Positions 12,061 through 24,664 of a DNA stretch of 64,000 nt are shown piece after piece; the first letter of the stretch is position 1, and the number at the start of each line of letters is the position of its first letter. This stretch comes from Timema cristinae (lineage: Eukaryota > Arthropoda > Insecta > Phasmatodea > Timematidae). The stretch covers positions 55,973,777 to 56,037,776 of the forward strand of contig JBCFYV010009882.1 in the NCBI GenBank assembly GCA_039000515.1. The letters run 5' to 3'. Under the pieces are notes generated by a model. The model saw only the letters and a list, made by a program, of their open reading frames with translations, ran no database searches and was not told the DNA's origin. Position numbers and translations under genes: made by a program.

Positions 12061-14955
12061 TGTAGATTGGAGAGCCATATTGCTTTTTGGAAACTATGAT
12101 ACTTATATTTTATTTGATATGTTTCTCAAAAAAATTCTATTTTTTCATTTATTCTCTTCGATAAGCTGACACTTCAATTTTTACAATATTTATTTGTAGC
12201 TATGTTATATACATAGTTCCAAATATTTTCATATTGTTGACAATGTAGTTAGTTTGTTTGTACACCCAATTTAGGATCTGGGTAGTGCGACTTTTTCAAA
12301 TATTTATTTATATTTATAAATATGTATGCTTACTATTTTAATAATATTTTAAATCAAGGTTCACTGCAGTGCACCAGCCAATTTCTTCAGAAACACCGTA
12401 CATCTTTAACACGATACCACTCAGGTCATATTTGTCCTCCTCTAACTCGATTCCAAAGAATGATTGAAATGTAAAAGTTTATAACCCTGTCCAGACAAAC
12501 TATTTTAATCATAATTATAATGTAGAATATTACAACTCAAATGGGTATCGAGAGACATAGCTTACAACTCACAGATTTAATCAGGACTCACTGACTTAAT
12601 CATTCACTGATAATCAAAACCTATAGGCTACTTCCAGTCAAAATGGAGCCTTGAAAATTGGCCTAGAAGATGTAAACAAAGGGTGAAATAACAAATATCC
12701 ATTTTTCAAGATGGTTTCTTATCATAGCCGAGTATCATATAATTTTAAAAGGCCTTCGTAAGTATATTCCATTAACGTTTGGTTCTTTTTGATATGATAC
12801 ATCATTCAAATTTATTATTATGGTCAGTCATTAATTTATTACAGTATGCAGGTACCTACTTAAATAAACGTATTCTTTTATACAATTTTCACAAAAAATT
12901 ATTGATATCCACTAAAAACAATTAAGTAAAAATCGTTTCAAACTCAACAGCACAATGATCCTAAAGATTTTCATTTTCGAAAAGGAGTCAGATAAAAAAG
13001 AATGCCGAACTCAATATGCAATATATTTCCAAATAACTTGTGAATTCTTAAAGTCTACCTAATTACCTTAATCTTATTTTAATCCACTAGTTAAAGTGTA
13101 TAGAAGAACTTTGACTAACGACTTAATATCAAATTAGCCCACTAAAATAGACCAAATGTGAAAAGTTATTTGGAAAGACTCTGCAAGTTGACTTGATACT
13201 CTATTATATCTCACTCCTTTTCGGGGCTGGACTATTTTGGATATTTTTTGGTGTAGAACTTAACACGGTTTTTGTAAAAAATATTTTTAGGGGTTCAAAA
13301 GCTTTTGCGCGAAATTAGAGTTATGGTTTACTAAAATAACTAATGGTTTGAACTAAATATTTCTAAATGTTTAAAAAGTGAGCACAGAATAGAGCTTCAG
13401 CTTTATTTTTACGATATTTAAAATTACTCTAGGAAAAAAAAGGGTCTTTATATTAATAATTATAATTTATCGTGCAACCGTTGGACTGGGTGCGTAGTAC
13501 ATTTTCTACTTCCGTGGTGCTTACTCAGTACATAACAGTGTACCGAAAAAGATTGTGCGCTTGTGTGTACCATAAACTTAAAAGTGAACAAAACACTGGA
13601 TTACACTAAGGATATAACATATAAGCAACGCTATAGCCTTAGGTGATATTACAACCGTTCATTGTAATTGGAGTGTACAATATATAGTTTTACTTAATTA
13701 TGTAAATTATATATGTTAAGTAGCTTAATTTTTATTTATGAAGGGTTAATATGTTTTTCATTATGACAAATAATTAAAAAATTGAAATGAGATAAGAATA
13801 ATAGTAGATAAAAATTAAACAATTATTAAAGTTTAATGGTAAATTTGGTTTTGAATGAAGATGTAAACACCAAATTGAAAATCACAATGTGGAAAACATT
13901 CAGTGCACCCAGCCAAGAATTTAACCGAGCTTTTATCTCTTATGCCACGTTTACAAGAGGCCAGTCAATAAGAAGGTTGGACGAGCGTCAATTCTACTGG
14001 CATGTAAATTTATAGTCGCAACTCAACACGGAGGTAAAACCTTGCAGGTTAGAGGGCCAGTGAAAGTGCAAAAATCACATTAAACCACACCAAAACAGAC
14101 ATAAAAACATCGTTTGACCACACCCTAATCTTTCAGTTTTCTCTATTTCTACTAGCTCCCCATGTAACCGTAATGTTTTAATTTATGTATTGACATAGGT
14201 TAGATTAAAACATTCAATTATAATTTCAGACACACTTTCACGTTATCCGCGGTAGCTTGCGTTCTGTTCTAATACAACTAATGGAACTGGTTTCACCAAA
14301 ATTCTCTATATTGAAAAGGAAAATGAATTTTCTCAGTTCTATTTGTGTATGACATTGAGAACAGATTTTTGAAAAAAAATACAGGGGTCTGAAAATAAAT
14401 GCGCACTGCAATTCCAAATGCTACAACACACTGATGACAAATGTATTTTGATGGGTCCTTCAACGCTGGGACCATCCACATGATACCGGTTAAGGTACCA
14501 TTCAATAAAAATTGCTGTGGAGGAAGCGATTGACTCAACCAACTGGCTAAAAATCCACTCCTCGGGTAAGTCGACCTGACCTACCTGGCTAGTTCAGTCG
14601 CAAACTGCCCAAAAATTCAGGCCAGTGCTGTCCACACAAAGACAGTTCCTGGCGTCAGTCAACAGAAGTCAGTCAAACCGTGTGCTCGGGACCACACTAT
14701 CGGTCCCTTGAGCATTCACTAACGTTCTAGCATACCGTCCTAGAAAAGCCATTCAATATCGGTAGTGAGGAGCCAACTACAAATTTAGCTTGGTGGTTCA
14801 TATTCCTGACTCGATAAGGATGTCCCGAACGCTTGTACTAACGGTCGCATGTCACGTGCTGATCAAGAGATGAGGTATGCCACCCCGAATTTTTTTTAAA
14901 CTTTCCCATATCAAGAATAATATTGTGATCATGAAAAAAATCGATGTTGAGAGCA
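12061..14955. other. Unassigned sequence, GC-richer from about 14030 to 14880
   Basis: No recognisable protein, RNA gene or terminal repeats. From about 14030 to 14880 the composition is less AT-biased, and an 81-codon minus-strand frame (14293-14538) appears, but its translation matches no family I know and it has no start context or splice sites that I would defend. Confidence 0.4.
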
Positions 14956-14959
14956 TGAA

Positions 14960-16020
14960 AACTGTTTATGTTTTATGTGAATACCAACCTAAAAAACTGA
15001 TTTTACAATAATGTCTGTCCACATTCCTGTCTGTCTAAATGTCCGCGGCTACGGATCCTAAACGGTTTGATCGATTCTGTTCATATCTATATTTAGATTT
15101 TCTAGGACTATAAGAAAAATCCTGGTTTATTATTTTTACTCTAATTAAGGGTAGCTTACTAAGGAGTAATGTTTTTGAATTAAAAAGGTTCCGAAAATTA
15201 TTTTACGATTTTGTTTAAAATAAATATCTACGATTTGTTGGACATGCTAAATAGCACTATATAACTGGTTTTTGGGCGAAAATTTATTGAAGGGTAGTTT
15301 ACTGATGACTTATTTTTCAAAGACATGAAATAATATACAAATGGCTCTAAAGATTTGATTCCGAATTGGTAGTTTGGTAGTTTTTTACATGAAAAATAAC
15401 ACTGTTTACTCTCTTTGGGGTTTAAAAAGTCGTATATGCGTAGCTTACTTATGGTTGATTTTTCAAAATACGAAATATTTTTAAAAGGGCATTAAAGATT
15501 TGGTTAGAATGGTAATCATGGGAGGGTTTAAAATGGAAAATAACCCAGTTTACTATATTTTTGCTAAATGTTCGATAAAGAGTCCTTTATTAAGAAGCAT
15601 TTACAAAAAATTGATTTGTTTTAAAAGTAGTTAAAATGATTTTATTTAAAATGTATATGTGAGGATTGTTTGACATGACATAATAAATAAAGCTGTATAC
15701 ATGTTTCAGGAGGAAAATCTGGCTATTGTTAGTTTATTAATGATGTTTATTTTTAATTTGAAGTTTTAAAAAAGGCTTTATTTATTTGGTTCGAAATTAT
15801 TATCGGTTGCCTATTTAATAAATTAATAATAATGTATCTTTATTTATTTAAAATAAATGATGTTAACGATAGTTTACTTTCAACAAATCATAGAAAATTA
15901 CAATGTTTTGAAAAGTGACCTTGAAGATTGAATTTAAAATGGGACTATGTGAAAAGTGTTTAATGATGAATAAGAATTCGTTATATTTTCCCAAATAACA
16001 AATAATTTAGTTTATTGCAC
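14960..16020 (+). repeat. S1 element: conserved flank plus array of ~143-bp subrepeats
   Basis: A flank (about 14965-15110) with ATGTCTGTCCACATTCCTGT and CGGATCCTAAACGG is followed by tandem degenerate units. The anchor AG(C/T)TTACT recurs at about 15153, 15296, 15440, 15729 (two units later), 15871 and 16010, giving a 139-144-bp period. Each unit also contains a TTTTTCAAA block and a 'GGTTCGAAATGG'-like block. The reverse complement of flank and units recurs at 33.0-34.3, 36.5-37.9 and 38.3-39.3 kb. No coding potential. The family was not recognised. Confidence 0.75.
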
Positions 16021-16169
16021 AAATATATAAATGTTTTTGAATTTTTTTAAATATATATTTTAAAAATTTTGCTTTAAATACATATATACATTTTCAAAAA
16101 TACGTTTTTATTAAACTATACTTAAGCTTTATTTATAAAAAATAATCTTGTTAATCACAATAGTTATTT

Positions 16170-16622
16170 TATGTATATATTTATGTATGTATACATGTAG
16201 ATAAAATCATTATTAATTAATAATTTGTTTATGTATATGTATACATGTATATGTAAAATAGTTATTGTGATAAATAAAATTATTTTTTTTAATAAAAATT
16301 AATTAAATCTATACTTAATTAGGTTTTATTTATAAAATATATATCTATATATACATATATAGATACATAAAATAATTGTTATTTGTGGGATAATCATTTT
16401 ATATATATATATATATATATATTTGTGTGTGTTTGTATGTATGTATATATATGTATGTATATGTATATACGTATATGTATGTATGTATATATATATGTAT
16501 ATATACATACATACATACATATATATATATGTATATACACATATATATACATATATACATATATATTTATATATATATGTATTTACAAATATATGTATAT
16601 ATACGTATATATATACATAAAA
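16170..16622. repeat. TA / TATG / TACA microsatellite cluster
   Basis: Runs of TATATA mixed with TATG and TACA tetranucleotides, interspersed with short unique sequence. All open frames here encode only low-complexity I/Y/V/C/M repeats and are artefacts. Confidence 0.9.
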
Positions 16623-16679
16623 TTATTATTATTATTAACAACATTATGTATTTTTTTATAAATAAAATTTAATGAAGTA

Positions 16680-18070
16680 TAGTTTATTATACACATATTT
16701 TTGAATACTTTTTGTTCTAAGCTATAAAACCAAATAGGAGATTTTTTGTTCGGTTGTGTCATAATCTTTGTTCATAATCTTTGTTTTTCGTTTGTATTAT
16801 CAATGATTATTAAAAATTTAAATCAATTATATCTATGTTATAATCATTACCATATATACTATCACGTAATATATACTAGCCTGTTGCTTCCCCTGTCAAT
16901 CACTTTCAATAATGGTTTTACATTCAAACACTTAATTTAACTAACAAAAATTAACAAAACATTTTAAAACGGCTAAGTTATAATATTTATTTTAAACAAT
17001 TTTTTTAACTATTTTTTAAATAACCCTGAAATTTCTTTGATTTTTTCCGTCAGAATTTACCTAGGATTAGGCCTACTTCTCGGCCTATTCCTATGAAAGC
17101 GTCTCCTTTCCCACACTTTCATCAACCCTGGTAGCACCTTCCCACTACCCTTACCCACACAATACTCCTGGATCCACCCCTGTCGCATGTTTCCCTTTGT
17201 AGTTTTTTTTTATCCTTTCACTAACAAAATTCACCTTATAAATGGTATTTTCAATGATAAAGTTAGGTGAAGTTAATAATAACAAGAACTATGATGATGA
17301 AACATAATTTTGATAATACATAATAGCAATGTAACCTGTTACCACTAAACCATTTAATAATGAAGACCTATCATAAAATACAAAACTGTGAGCAAGACAA
17401 ATGCTTACCAGATTCACCAAGGACGAGATTTGTTTTAAAAGTACTAATTTTACAGGAGTGGCCTGGTAAAGATAATTGTAGAGAGAGAGAGAACCACGTG
17501 ATGACATATATGATGATTGTGTAGAGAGAGAGGAAAATAACAGGTTGGGAGTTGGACTGTGGAGGAACTAATGCTAGTTCCATGGTAAAAGGGGAAGTCG
17601 TAGCTCCTCCTATAATTATCACGTATTCCGTAAAAATGATGTTTTGGAGCCCAGGGGTGTCACTCCACCTTAAAAATTAATTTAGAAGATGTTGAATATA
17701 ATATTATTCAATAAATAAAGCGATTTGATCAAGTTTATCAAAGGCTTAAATAGTGTATACATAATTCTATCATTTTAGTCTAGAGTCTAATCACCCTTAT
17801 TTAGTTGTTTTCAGGAGGGTAGATGTACTATTAAATGTACCTATATAAGCGTTAGGGAAGAGTGATAAATCATTTTAAGAAAAGCTCTCCGCACATTTAT
17901 AGATGTGGACAATTTTCCCTATATGTTTCTGAAAAAAATTCCAAAACGGAAGATTGTTCAATTAATATTCATGTAAAATAATTTCAACTGATTTAATGGA
18001 TAATAATAATAATAATAATAATAACAGTAATAATAATTAGTGGTAGTGATAGTAGTAGTAGTAGACCCTA
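16680..18070. other. Unassigned AT-rich sequence with microsatellites
   Basis: Contains a CCTGGATCCACCCCTG motif near 17168-17183 and CAGGGGTGTC near 17652-17661, both resembling hAT-type termini but oriented so that they do not bound one element between them. (GAGA)n is near 17482 and (TAA)n at 17999-18025. No supportable gene. Confidence 0.4.
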
Positions 18071-18082
18071 TTAGTAAAGAAA

Positions 18083-18329
18083 TACTTGCTTCGGTGACCA
18101 CACGTTATAACGCGCTACTCTCGCAATAGACAAGGATGACAGGGAGATTGGAGTTTGATCCCGGTCGTGTGCATTGAGGGTGGTTTTCCTAAATGGTTTT
18201 CCACACTCACTCAACGCTAATGTGGGTGCAAATCCTCTAAACTCAGCCTTACGCATACCTAACACACTAGCGTAATTAGTACATAAGCGTTTAACCCTCA
18301 CGGGTAATAAGATGCGGTGCTAAAAAAAA
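18083..18329 (+). mobile_element. SINE family B copy (tRNA-derived)
   Basis: A tRNA-like head has the box B-like GTTTGATCCC. It is followed by a body (GTGCATTGAGGGTGG, AATGGTTTTCCA) and the 3' tail AACCCTCACGGGTAATAAGATGCGG-type sequence ending GGTGCTAA. An 11-bp direct repeat TAGTAAAGAAA flanks it (18072-18082, 18330-18340), consistent with LINE-mediated target-primed insertion. Other copies of this family are listed below. Confidence 0.8.
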
Positions 18330-18344
18330 TAGTAAAGAAACTAA

Positions 18345-19535
18345 TGAATGTGAGTTTTTATAGACCCGTTATGTTCATAGATCATAATTCATTTGTCTCC
18401 CCCCTCCCCCCATCCTCCATTTTTCCTATTTATCCCGGCCCCATACTTGTTCCCTATTCCCCCTTCTTATAGCCCACTAGTCTCTTAACATACTATATTT
18501 TGAAGTATTATAGGCTCTAAGTGTCATTTCTACTATTTAACCCCACCACCACAAACCGCCACTTCAGAAAATTTTCCTATTCAAAATTTTCGTCTCTACT
18601 GCAATACACGGGCCAGGATTTGAGCCACGACCCTCCCGTTACCACCAAATTATACTAGATAAGCGTAAGATTTAATCCACATTCCTATAAAGGTGGGTAT
18701 CGGATAATTTCTCCTTGTAGTTTATTAAAGTGAGATATGTGATCCCTTAGATTATCTAAATGAATACTAAACTGTATATTAACATGTGCCATTATATATG
18801 ATATTAAATTTTAATATTACCTATTTGATTTGAAAAAACAATGGATATGAATAACTTGTCTGTCAGTCCCCTTGTATTTTGAACTAATTTGTAATTCTTA
18901 ACCAAATCTTTTAGTGGTTCAAACTAAGCCATGGTCGACGGAATTTTCTTGAGGGTTAAAATTGCGTATCACAACATCCTTTGTAGGGGAAGTAAGGCCG
19001 TCAAGCTCATTTTGATTAACATGTAAAAGAATAAAGGAATGTATGTGAAAATACCAATCCCGTCAAAATTGGTAGGCCATTTCGCTCTCGCTCATAGAAA
19101 TGATCGTGTGGTGATATAATCAGTCGGTTCAGAAAGTGCACATTAAATACCTCAAATAAATGAAATGAAAATAGCGAAATTTTAAATACACATCAATACA
19201 CCTGTACGTCTAGTCTTTGTTCTTCTTTGGTATTGCCACCCCCATTTGTTGACACATGGTCAAAGGTGTCATTATAATCTGATCTTGTTTGGTGTTTACT
19301 GGGAGGTCAGAAGTCGAATCTTTCCAAGATCCGAATGTATTGAGTTGTTTATCATTATATTATTTCTCCCTCCCCAAATACGTTGATGCTGGTACAATTT
19401 CTATAAATCCAATCTTTATCATTAATGTAAATATAAGGCTATGCAATATTGTTGAAGCTTTGTGTAAAGGACTACACGTACCATTTTGGGACCAAGAATA
19501 ATTCAAAGTAAAATAATTAGCTCTTTCGGGTAGTT
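18345..19535. other. Unassigned, with C-rich tract
   Basis: Contains a C-rich pyrimidine stretch at about 18400-18470. A 70-codon plus-strand frame (19289-19501) has no recognisable domain. Nothing supportable. Confidence 0.45.
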
Positions 19536-19539
19536 TTGA

Positions 19540-19918
19540 TGGTGTAAGGTAGTAGGCAAAATCTTCTACCTGAGGGCCACATGAACATCTGTAAGGTCTC
19601 TAGTGGGCTACATGTGACCAAAATCTAAATTTTCTAAATAATTAACTTAATTTTTACAAAAAACTACATTTATTAATCATATAATTATATAACTTTGGTA
19701 CACAAATAATGTAGTAGCAAATAAAATCTAATATATCTTAGCTAATAAAGGTAATATAATATGACTCATGTTGCTCCTCTTAGTCTACCTATTTGTTGTT
19801 TAATAACTTCTCAAACTGTTATCGTTAATTGGGTGTATGAAACTTTCCAAAATTCTGTGGGCCACACAAATTGACGTCACGGGCCCCTTGCAGCTTGTTG
19901 GTCCACGGTTGATGTAAG
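19540..19918. mobile_element. Possible degenerate hAT-like non-autonomous element
   Basis: GC-richer ends contain GGGCCACATGAACAT and GTGGGCTACATG (left) and GGGCCACACAAATTGACGTC with CGGGCCCC (right) around an AT-rich core. 'GGGCCACA...' ends with a TTGACGTCACGGGCC block resemble ends of old hAT-type elements in many genomes. No clean TIR or 8-bp target duplication was found, so this is tentative. Confidence 0.3.
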
Positions 19919-20159
19919 TACATCCTAATACTTTTATCTTTAATTTTAGGAGCTATTATGCCTTTTTTTTTTCAGGCAACCAGACAATGGTACTAATGTG
20001 TTGGGATTAGCCAAATATTTATTTGAAATAATACAATGAGGAAGCGGAAATCTTGATGAACAATATTTATACGATTTTGACAAAACATGTTATACTAACA
20101 CATATTAACTACTTACTATATTACTTATAAACTACGATCAGCACCCGTGGACATGGGGG

Positions 20160-20335
20160 ATAACTCTCAAAATAATATAGTCTGGTTTGTAGGGGATGGG
20201 TAGGTACGATTTCAATTACCAGCCCTGTGTATTGAGGGTTTTTTACAAATCGTTTCTTGCTCTCCATTAAAATTATTTCTTTTTCCTCTGGATTTCACAT
20301 TCATTATTCCTAGTCCATTAGAGTAGTAAGAGAGT
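20160..20335 (+). mobile_element. Degenerate SINE family B fragment
   Basis: The body motif GTGTATTGAGGGTTTTTTAC followed by AAAT(C)GTTT and CTCTCC matches the middle of family B, and GTCCATTAGAGTA matches its later part. The head is poorly preserved. Confidence 0.5.
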
Positions 20336-20601
20336 AGAATCCATGCAGAGTATGTTAGTAACCATGCTAGATTAATAAGCTATGTTTATTATTGAGATAG
20401 AATGACCTTGACTTAATTGAACACCAATGTTATGTCTTATCTGTCCGCCAGGTTTCAAAATATTGACAAGAAGTTGAACTAGATTCAATATGAGTAAATA
20501 ACCTCTATTCTTAATAAAAAATATTGGTTAAGATAATAACACTAATTAAATATATTTCTTTATTTCTATTCGTGTATTAGTATATCATCATTTTTTTTCA
20601 T

Positions 20602-20835
20602 GCACCGCCTCTTACTTCCCGTTCGGTTTATCTGCTTATAAACTAATTAACTAATTAAGTCAATTTGTTAGGGATTGGAAAGATTGAGTTAAGATTAAGT
20701 GTACCCGCATTTTTGTTAAGAGAGAGAGAATAGGTATCCATTTAAGAAGAAGAAACCTCAGTACACCTGAATCAAACCTCTATCCCCCCTTCATTGGCAG
20801 TCTAGTCCATGGTGAAAGTAGCTGACTTGCCGAAT
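20602..20835 (-). mobile_element. SINE family B copy (minus strand)
   Basis: Reads in reverse from GCACCGCCTCTTACTTCCCG (complement of the shared tail), through the AGGGATTGGAAAGATTGAG and GCATTTTTGTTAAGAGAG body, to ATCAAACCTCTATCCC (complement of box B) and a degraded head near 20835. It carries the same 3' tail as the other family B and A copies. Confidence 0.7.
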
Positions 20836-21939
20836 AGTGTAAGCCTGAGCTATAATTAATACTGTGTATGAATCTTTATCATAATGTATAAAATGTATAT
20901 GAAAATTATAGTTACTAAAGAAATTGTGCTTCATCTAAAAATGTTTTTAATAATCATATTATAAAACAATATCCAGAAAAGGGAGGTAATATCTCACTAG
21001 AGAACATCAAGTCTAAATAAAGAATACAACATCTGCTTGTACATTTAATATGCATATACTTATTTCCAATAAAATAAGAAAATATACAATACTTTGTTGC
21101 ATGACTTTGATAAATAAATAAGTAAATAAATAGTAAGGCACTAATAAATCGTGTGTTTCGACTTATGAACTTGAAAACATCAATGAAGATAATGCATTTT
21201 AACTACAAATGATTTCAAAATGAGTATTTTCAGGAATATTTATCTACAGTTAAAACTAACATATTATTTTTATTGAATACAAACATAAATATATAAACTA
21301 AACAACGTCAAAACATAAAAATTATAGCTGAAGTAAAAAGTGACGCCTTTATATAAGAAATTTTTTTTTAAATGTGTGCAGTGATATAAAAAGAAACACC
21401 AAGGGTACAGCTGCAGCTATAAATGCAGCTCACAGACAAACAAGAAACTCAGATGGAGAATAAGAGCTCAGTACCCTTGACAAAATGAAAGTCATTGCTG
21501 TGATTGGCTGTGAATTGAGCACAATAAGTTCAGGTCTTTCCACTATTGCATATATTTTTTCTTAGAATTATTGCACAATATTTTCACTGTAATGTGTAGC
21601 AATAAATTATTAATTTCTTACATTGACAATGTGGCAGTAAACATTTTTAAAGAAAAATTTAGACTAAACATGGTGTCCAGCATGACCATATTTTAAAATT
21701 CTCTACCTTTTCGAGAACCAATTACCATCTTTTCCAGCCACTACATATAAACATTTTTGGGTAAATTACTAACATTATTTTATTAAGCTCACAACATGAA
21801 GAAAAATTATATTTAGACAAAGACGTATTCTGAAATTGAATCACTCTATGATGGAATTAAGGGATTTCAGCCTAAAGCGATAGGTTATTGGGTAGTGTAT
21901 TTGAAGATAGACTTTAGTTAAATTATATTGAGAAATTAA
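20836..21939. other. AT-rich stretch without recognised feature
   Basis: No gene or repeat that I can support. A short GC-richer patch (about 21395-21550) contains GCAGCTATAAATGCAGCT-like palindromic sequence only. Confidence 0.5.
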
Positions 21940-21954
21940 AAGATCACCTAGCAG

Positions 21955-23727
21955 AGACTAAAAGCGCAGGTTAGAAGGACTGTCAACAACATAAGAAGAA
22001 CCAGATGGAACAACTTTGTCACAGACACTACAACCAACTTACAGAAACCATGGACTTTGACAAAATTTTTAAAAGGAACTGCGAGAAAATCGGGCACTCC
22101 AGCCATACATGGGCAGCAAGGGATGGCCTATACTAACATCGACAAGGCAAACGCAATAGCGGCGACACTATAACAACAATTCAAACCCAACCCAGTGCAG
22201 GAAGAAGACTTAAACAGAGACGTTATCAGGGGGTAAACGCCTACATTGACAGACAAATAGCCGACATACCAGCCCCTATCACAGTAGAGGAACTTCAACA
22301 CGCTATCAAAGATCTTCGATCAAATAAGGCTCCGGGTATAGACGGTATTAAGAATGAAGAGTTAATAAACTTACCTCACAATGCAACAGCACTGCTCCCA
22401 AATAATTAACACGTCCCTTAAATTACACTACTTCCCAAAATTTTGGAAAAGGGCCAAAGTCATAAGCATCCCAAAGCCAGGCAAAAATAGTATATTCCAA
22501 CACAACAGACGACCACTCAGCCTGCTCAATACAACCGGTAAACTTTATGAATCCCTAATACTAAATAGACTAAACCAACACACGGAGATGAACGAAACAA
22601 TCCCCCATCTGCAGTTTGGCTTCAAGAAACATCATTCCACAATCCATCCTGTACTAAACTTCATAGAGGATTCCACGGATAGCTTCAACAAACGAGAATA
22701 CCTGCTCGCCATATTCCTAGACGTCGAGAAGGCCTTTGATAAAGTATGGCACTATGGACTACTATACAAACTGATACAATACGACTTCCCACCAAGAGAC
22801 ATAATACTCATAAAAAGCTGCTTAGAAGACAGAGAGTTTCAGGTCGCTATTGAGGGCTCACTTTCTGAAAGGGTGCAGGTAAAATTAGGGGTACCACAAG
22901 GGTCGGTCTTGGCTCCCTACCTATTCAATCTTTATGTTTCAGATATCCCAACACACCCTAAAATGACAGTGAGATTGTTCGCAGATGACACACTAATTTA
23001 CACCAGAGACAGAAATATATACTACGCAATACCAGCACTACAACGATACATAATAACACTAGAGACCTGGCTCACAAAATGGCGAGTAAAAGTCAACGAA
23101 GTCCACGGCTATGGTAGTGACAAAGAGGAGACAATTACCACCAGAAAACTTCACTATTTTTCAAGAGGACATACCATTTCAGAACGAAGTCAAATACCTC
23201 GGAATAACTATCGATAGGAAACTCACCTGGGCAAAACACATAGACAAAACAAATAAAACTGCGACTGCATTATTCATCCAATTTTACCCACTCCTCAAAG
23301 GGCGTCAACTCAGTCAGCAATCCAAGATAACCATTTACAAATGTATAATCCAACCCATCATCCTCTACGGCTGCGTAGGATAGGGCTACTCATCCAAAAC
23401 CCACATCAAGAAGTTACAAACAGTGCAGAACAAGATACTAAGACTCATAACCGGAACAGACATAAGAACAAGAATTGACCACCTCCATGAAATAACCAAG
23501 AGCAAATCACTCGATGAGATATTCAAAGAAAGAAGGGAAAAATTCTACACACAAAGTGTAGCACACAAGAATCCCTTAATACGTGCACTTGGTAACTACA
23601 ATCCATACGACCAAAGACCATACAAACGCCCAAGGCTGGAAGAGAGAGAGATAAGAGGAAGCAGCAGAAATCACTCACACCTTCACATTCAATTTTATCC
23701 TTCATCAAGTGTATATTTAGACTAATC
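21955..23727 (+). pseudogene. LINE reverse transcriptase, jockey-clade-like, 5' truncated and broken
   Basis: The longest intact stretch is 22381-23217 (278 codons). It contains RT motifs in order: RRPLSLLN (motif 1-2 region), FLDVEKAFDKVWH (catalytic block A, from about residue 112), GVPQGSVLAPYLFN (block B, about residue 170) and LFADDT (block C with both catalytic aspartates, about residues 199-204). Upstream, the same frame continues to about 21955 with the linker (PITVEELQHAIKDLRSNKAPGIDG) but contains stops. Near 23095-23150 the frame shifts by one, continuing as VKYLGITIDRKLTW and IQPIILYGCVG. A TAG at 23381-23383 replaces the usual Trp codon, after which reading resumes to LGNYNPYDQRPYKRPRLE. 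Gag and the APE endonuclease are missing. It is a non-functional fossil. Confidence 0.9.
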
Positions 23728-24084
23728 AAACATGTATTTCTTTTTCAGATAATCATCAAAAACTCGCAATCAATCAATTCCATCTTTCATTAGATATATA
23801 TTTTCACAACTTCATTGTTTCACCCTCATTCCATGAGGATAAGGGCTAGCGTATGCTGCCTGTAACTCACAAAGCAATACAGCCCTTTCACAGGTGACCT
23901 AGCTTGGCGCTTCTGTCAAGGTGGATATTTTGTGTCGGGCTACAGACAACTCAAACCGTGTATTTTTGTACAAACAATTCAAAGGTACCAATTCATGTAA
24001 TAGCTAAGTTCATGCAACGAGGATAAGGGTCTGTGAAAACAACCTATAACTCGCATATCAAATCAGCCAAAACTTCCCACTGCT

Positions 24085-24664
24085 TGTCAATGACTCTATT
24101 GACAAGTGGGGAGGTTGGGGCAACAGGGGAAACCCATCACCTAGCAGACTCTCAGCCCCAGCCCAGCTTGTAGTGTTGGAGGAGGTTAGCCCCTACAAGA
24201 AGTCAATGAAATACCTCGGAGTGATGCTAGATTCCAGACTCACATGGAAGGATTATGTAGTCTACTCAAGGAAAAAGGCAATGGTGGCCTTCATTGCAAA
24301 TTACGGCCTGTTAAAGAGCCCAGTGCTGGAAAACAACATCAAGCTGCTGCTGTACAAAAGATTAGTACAGCCTATTCTGGTATACGGATGCGAGGCGTGG
24401 GGGTATGCTTCCGATTCAGTGCTAGATACTCTACAAGTAGTGCAAAACAAGGTACTTAGGTGTATCTCAGGTGTGAACACCCAAACTACTAATGTGTACA
24501 TACATGCTACCACTGGTAGTGCTACTCTACAAGAAATCCTCTGGCAGCGAGGCGGCAAATTCTACAAACAAGCCCGCGAGGTAGAAGACAACGCCATAGT
24601 TAATAGACTCGGCCAGTATGACCCCCGAGAGCCAAGGAAATACAAGACGCCCCGGCTCGAATGA
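24085..24664 (+). pseudogene. Second LINE ORF2 C-terminal fragment (jockey-clade-like)
   Basis: An open frame reads from about 24090 to 24664; its last 163 codons start at 24173. It contains KYLGVMLDSRLTWKD, LYKRLVQPILVYGCEAWGYA, LQVVQNKVLRCISG and the terminal RLGQYDPREPRKYKTPRLE. These are the post-RT thumb and C-terminal blocks of jockey-type LINEs and align with the C-terminus of the neighbouring LINE fragment, but the two are clearly different lineages. The RT palm is absent: the copy is severely 5' truncated. A hairpin, CTTGTCAAT/ATTGACAAG, lies just upstream (24087-24110). The 3'UTR extends to about 25154. Confidence 0.85.

Noticed and set aside
14293..14542. Minus-strand frames of 81 and 67 codons in the GC-richer patch
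   Set aside because: The two overlap in different frames, have no recognisable domain and no splice or start context that would favour either.
16326..16672. Four overlapping open frames of 64-92 codons on both strands
   Set aside because: All are translations of TA/TATG microsatellite into I/Y/V/C/M repeats; no coding signal.
17168..17661. hAT element bounded by CCACCCCTG and CAGGGGTG
   Set aside because: The motifs face away from each other, so they cannot be the two ends of one element between them; no 8-bp duplication was found.
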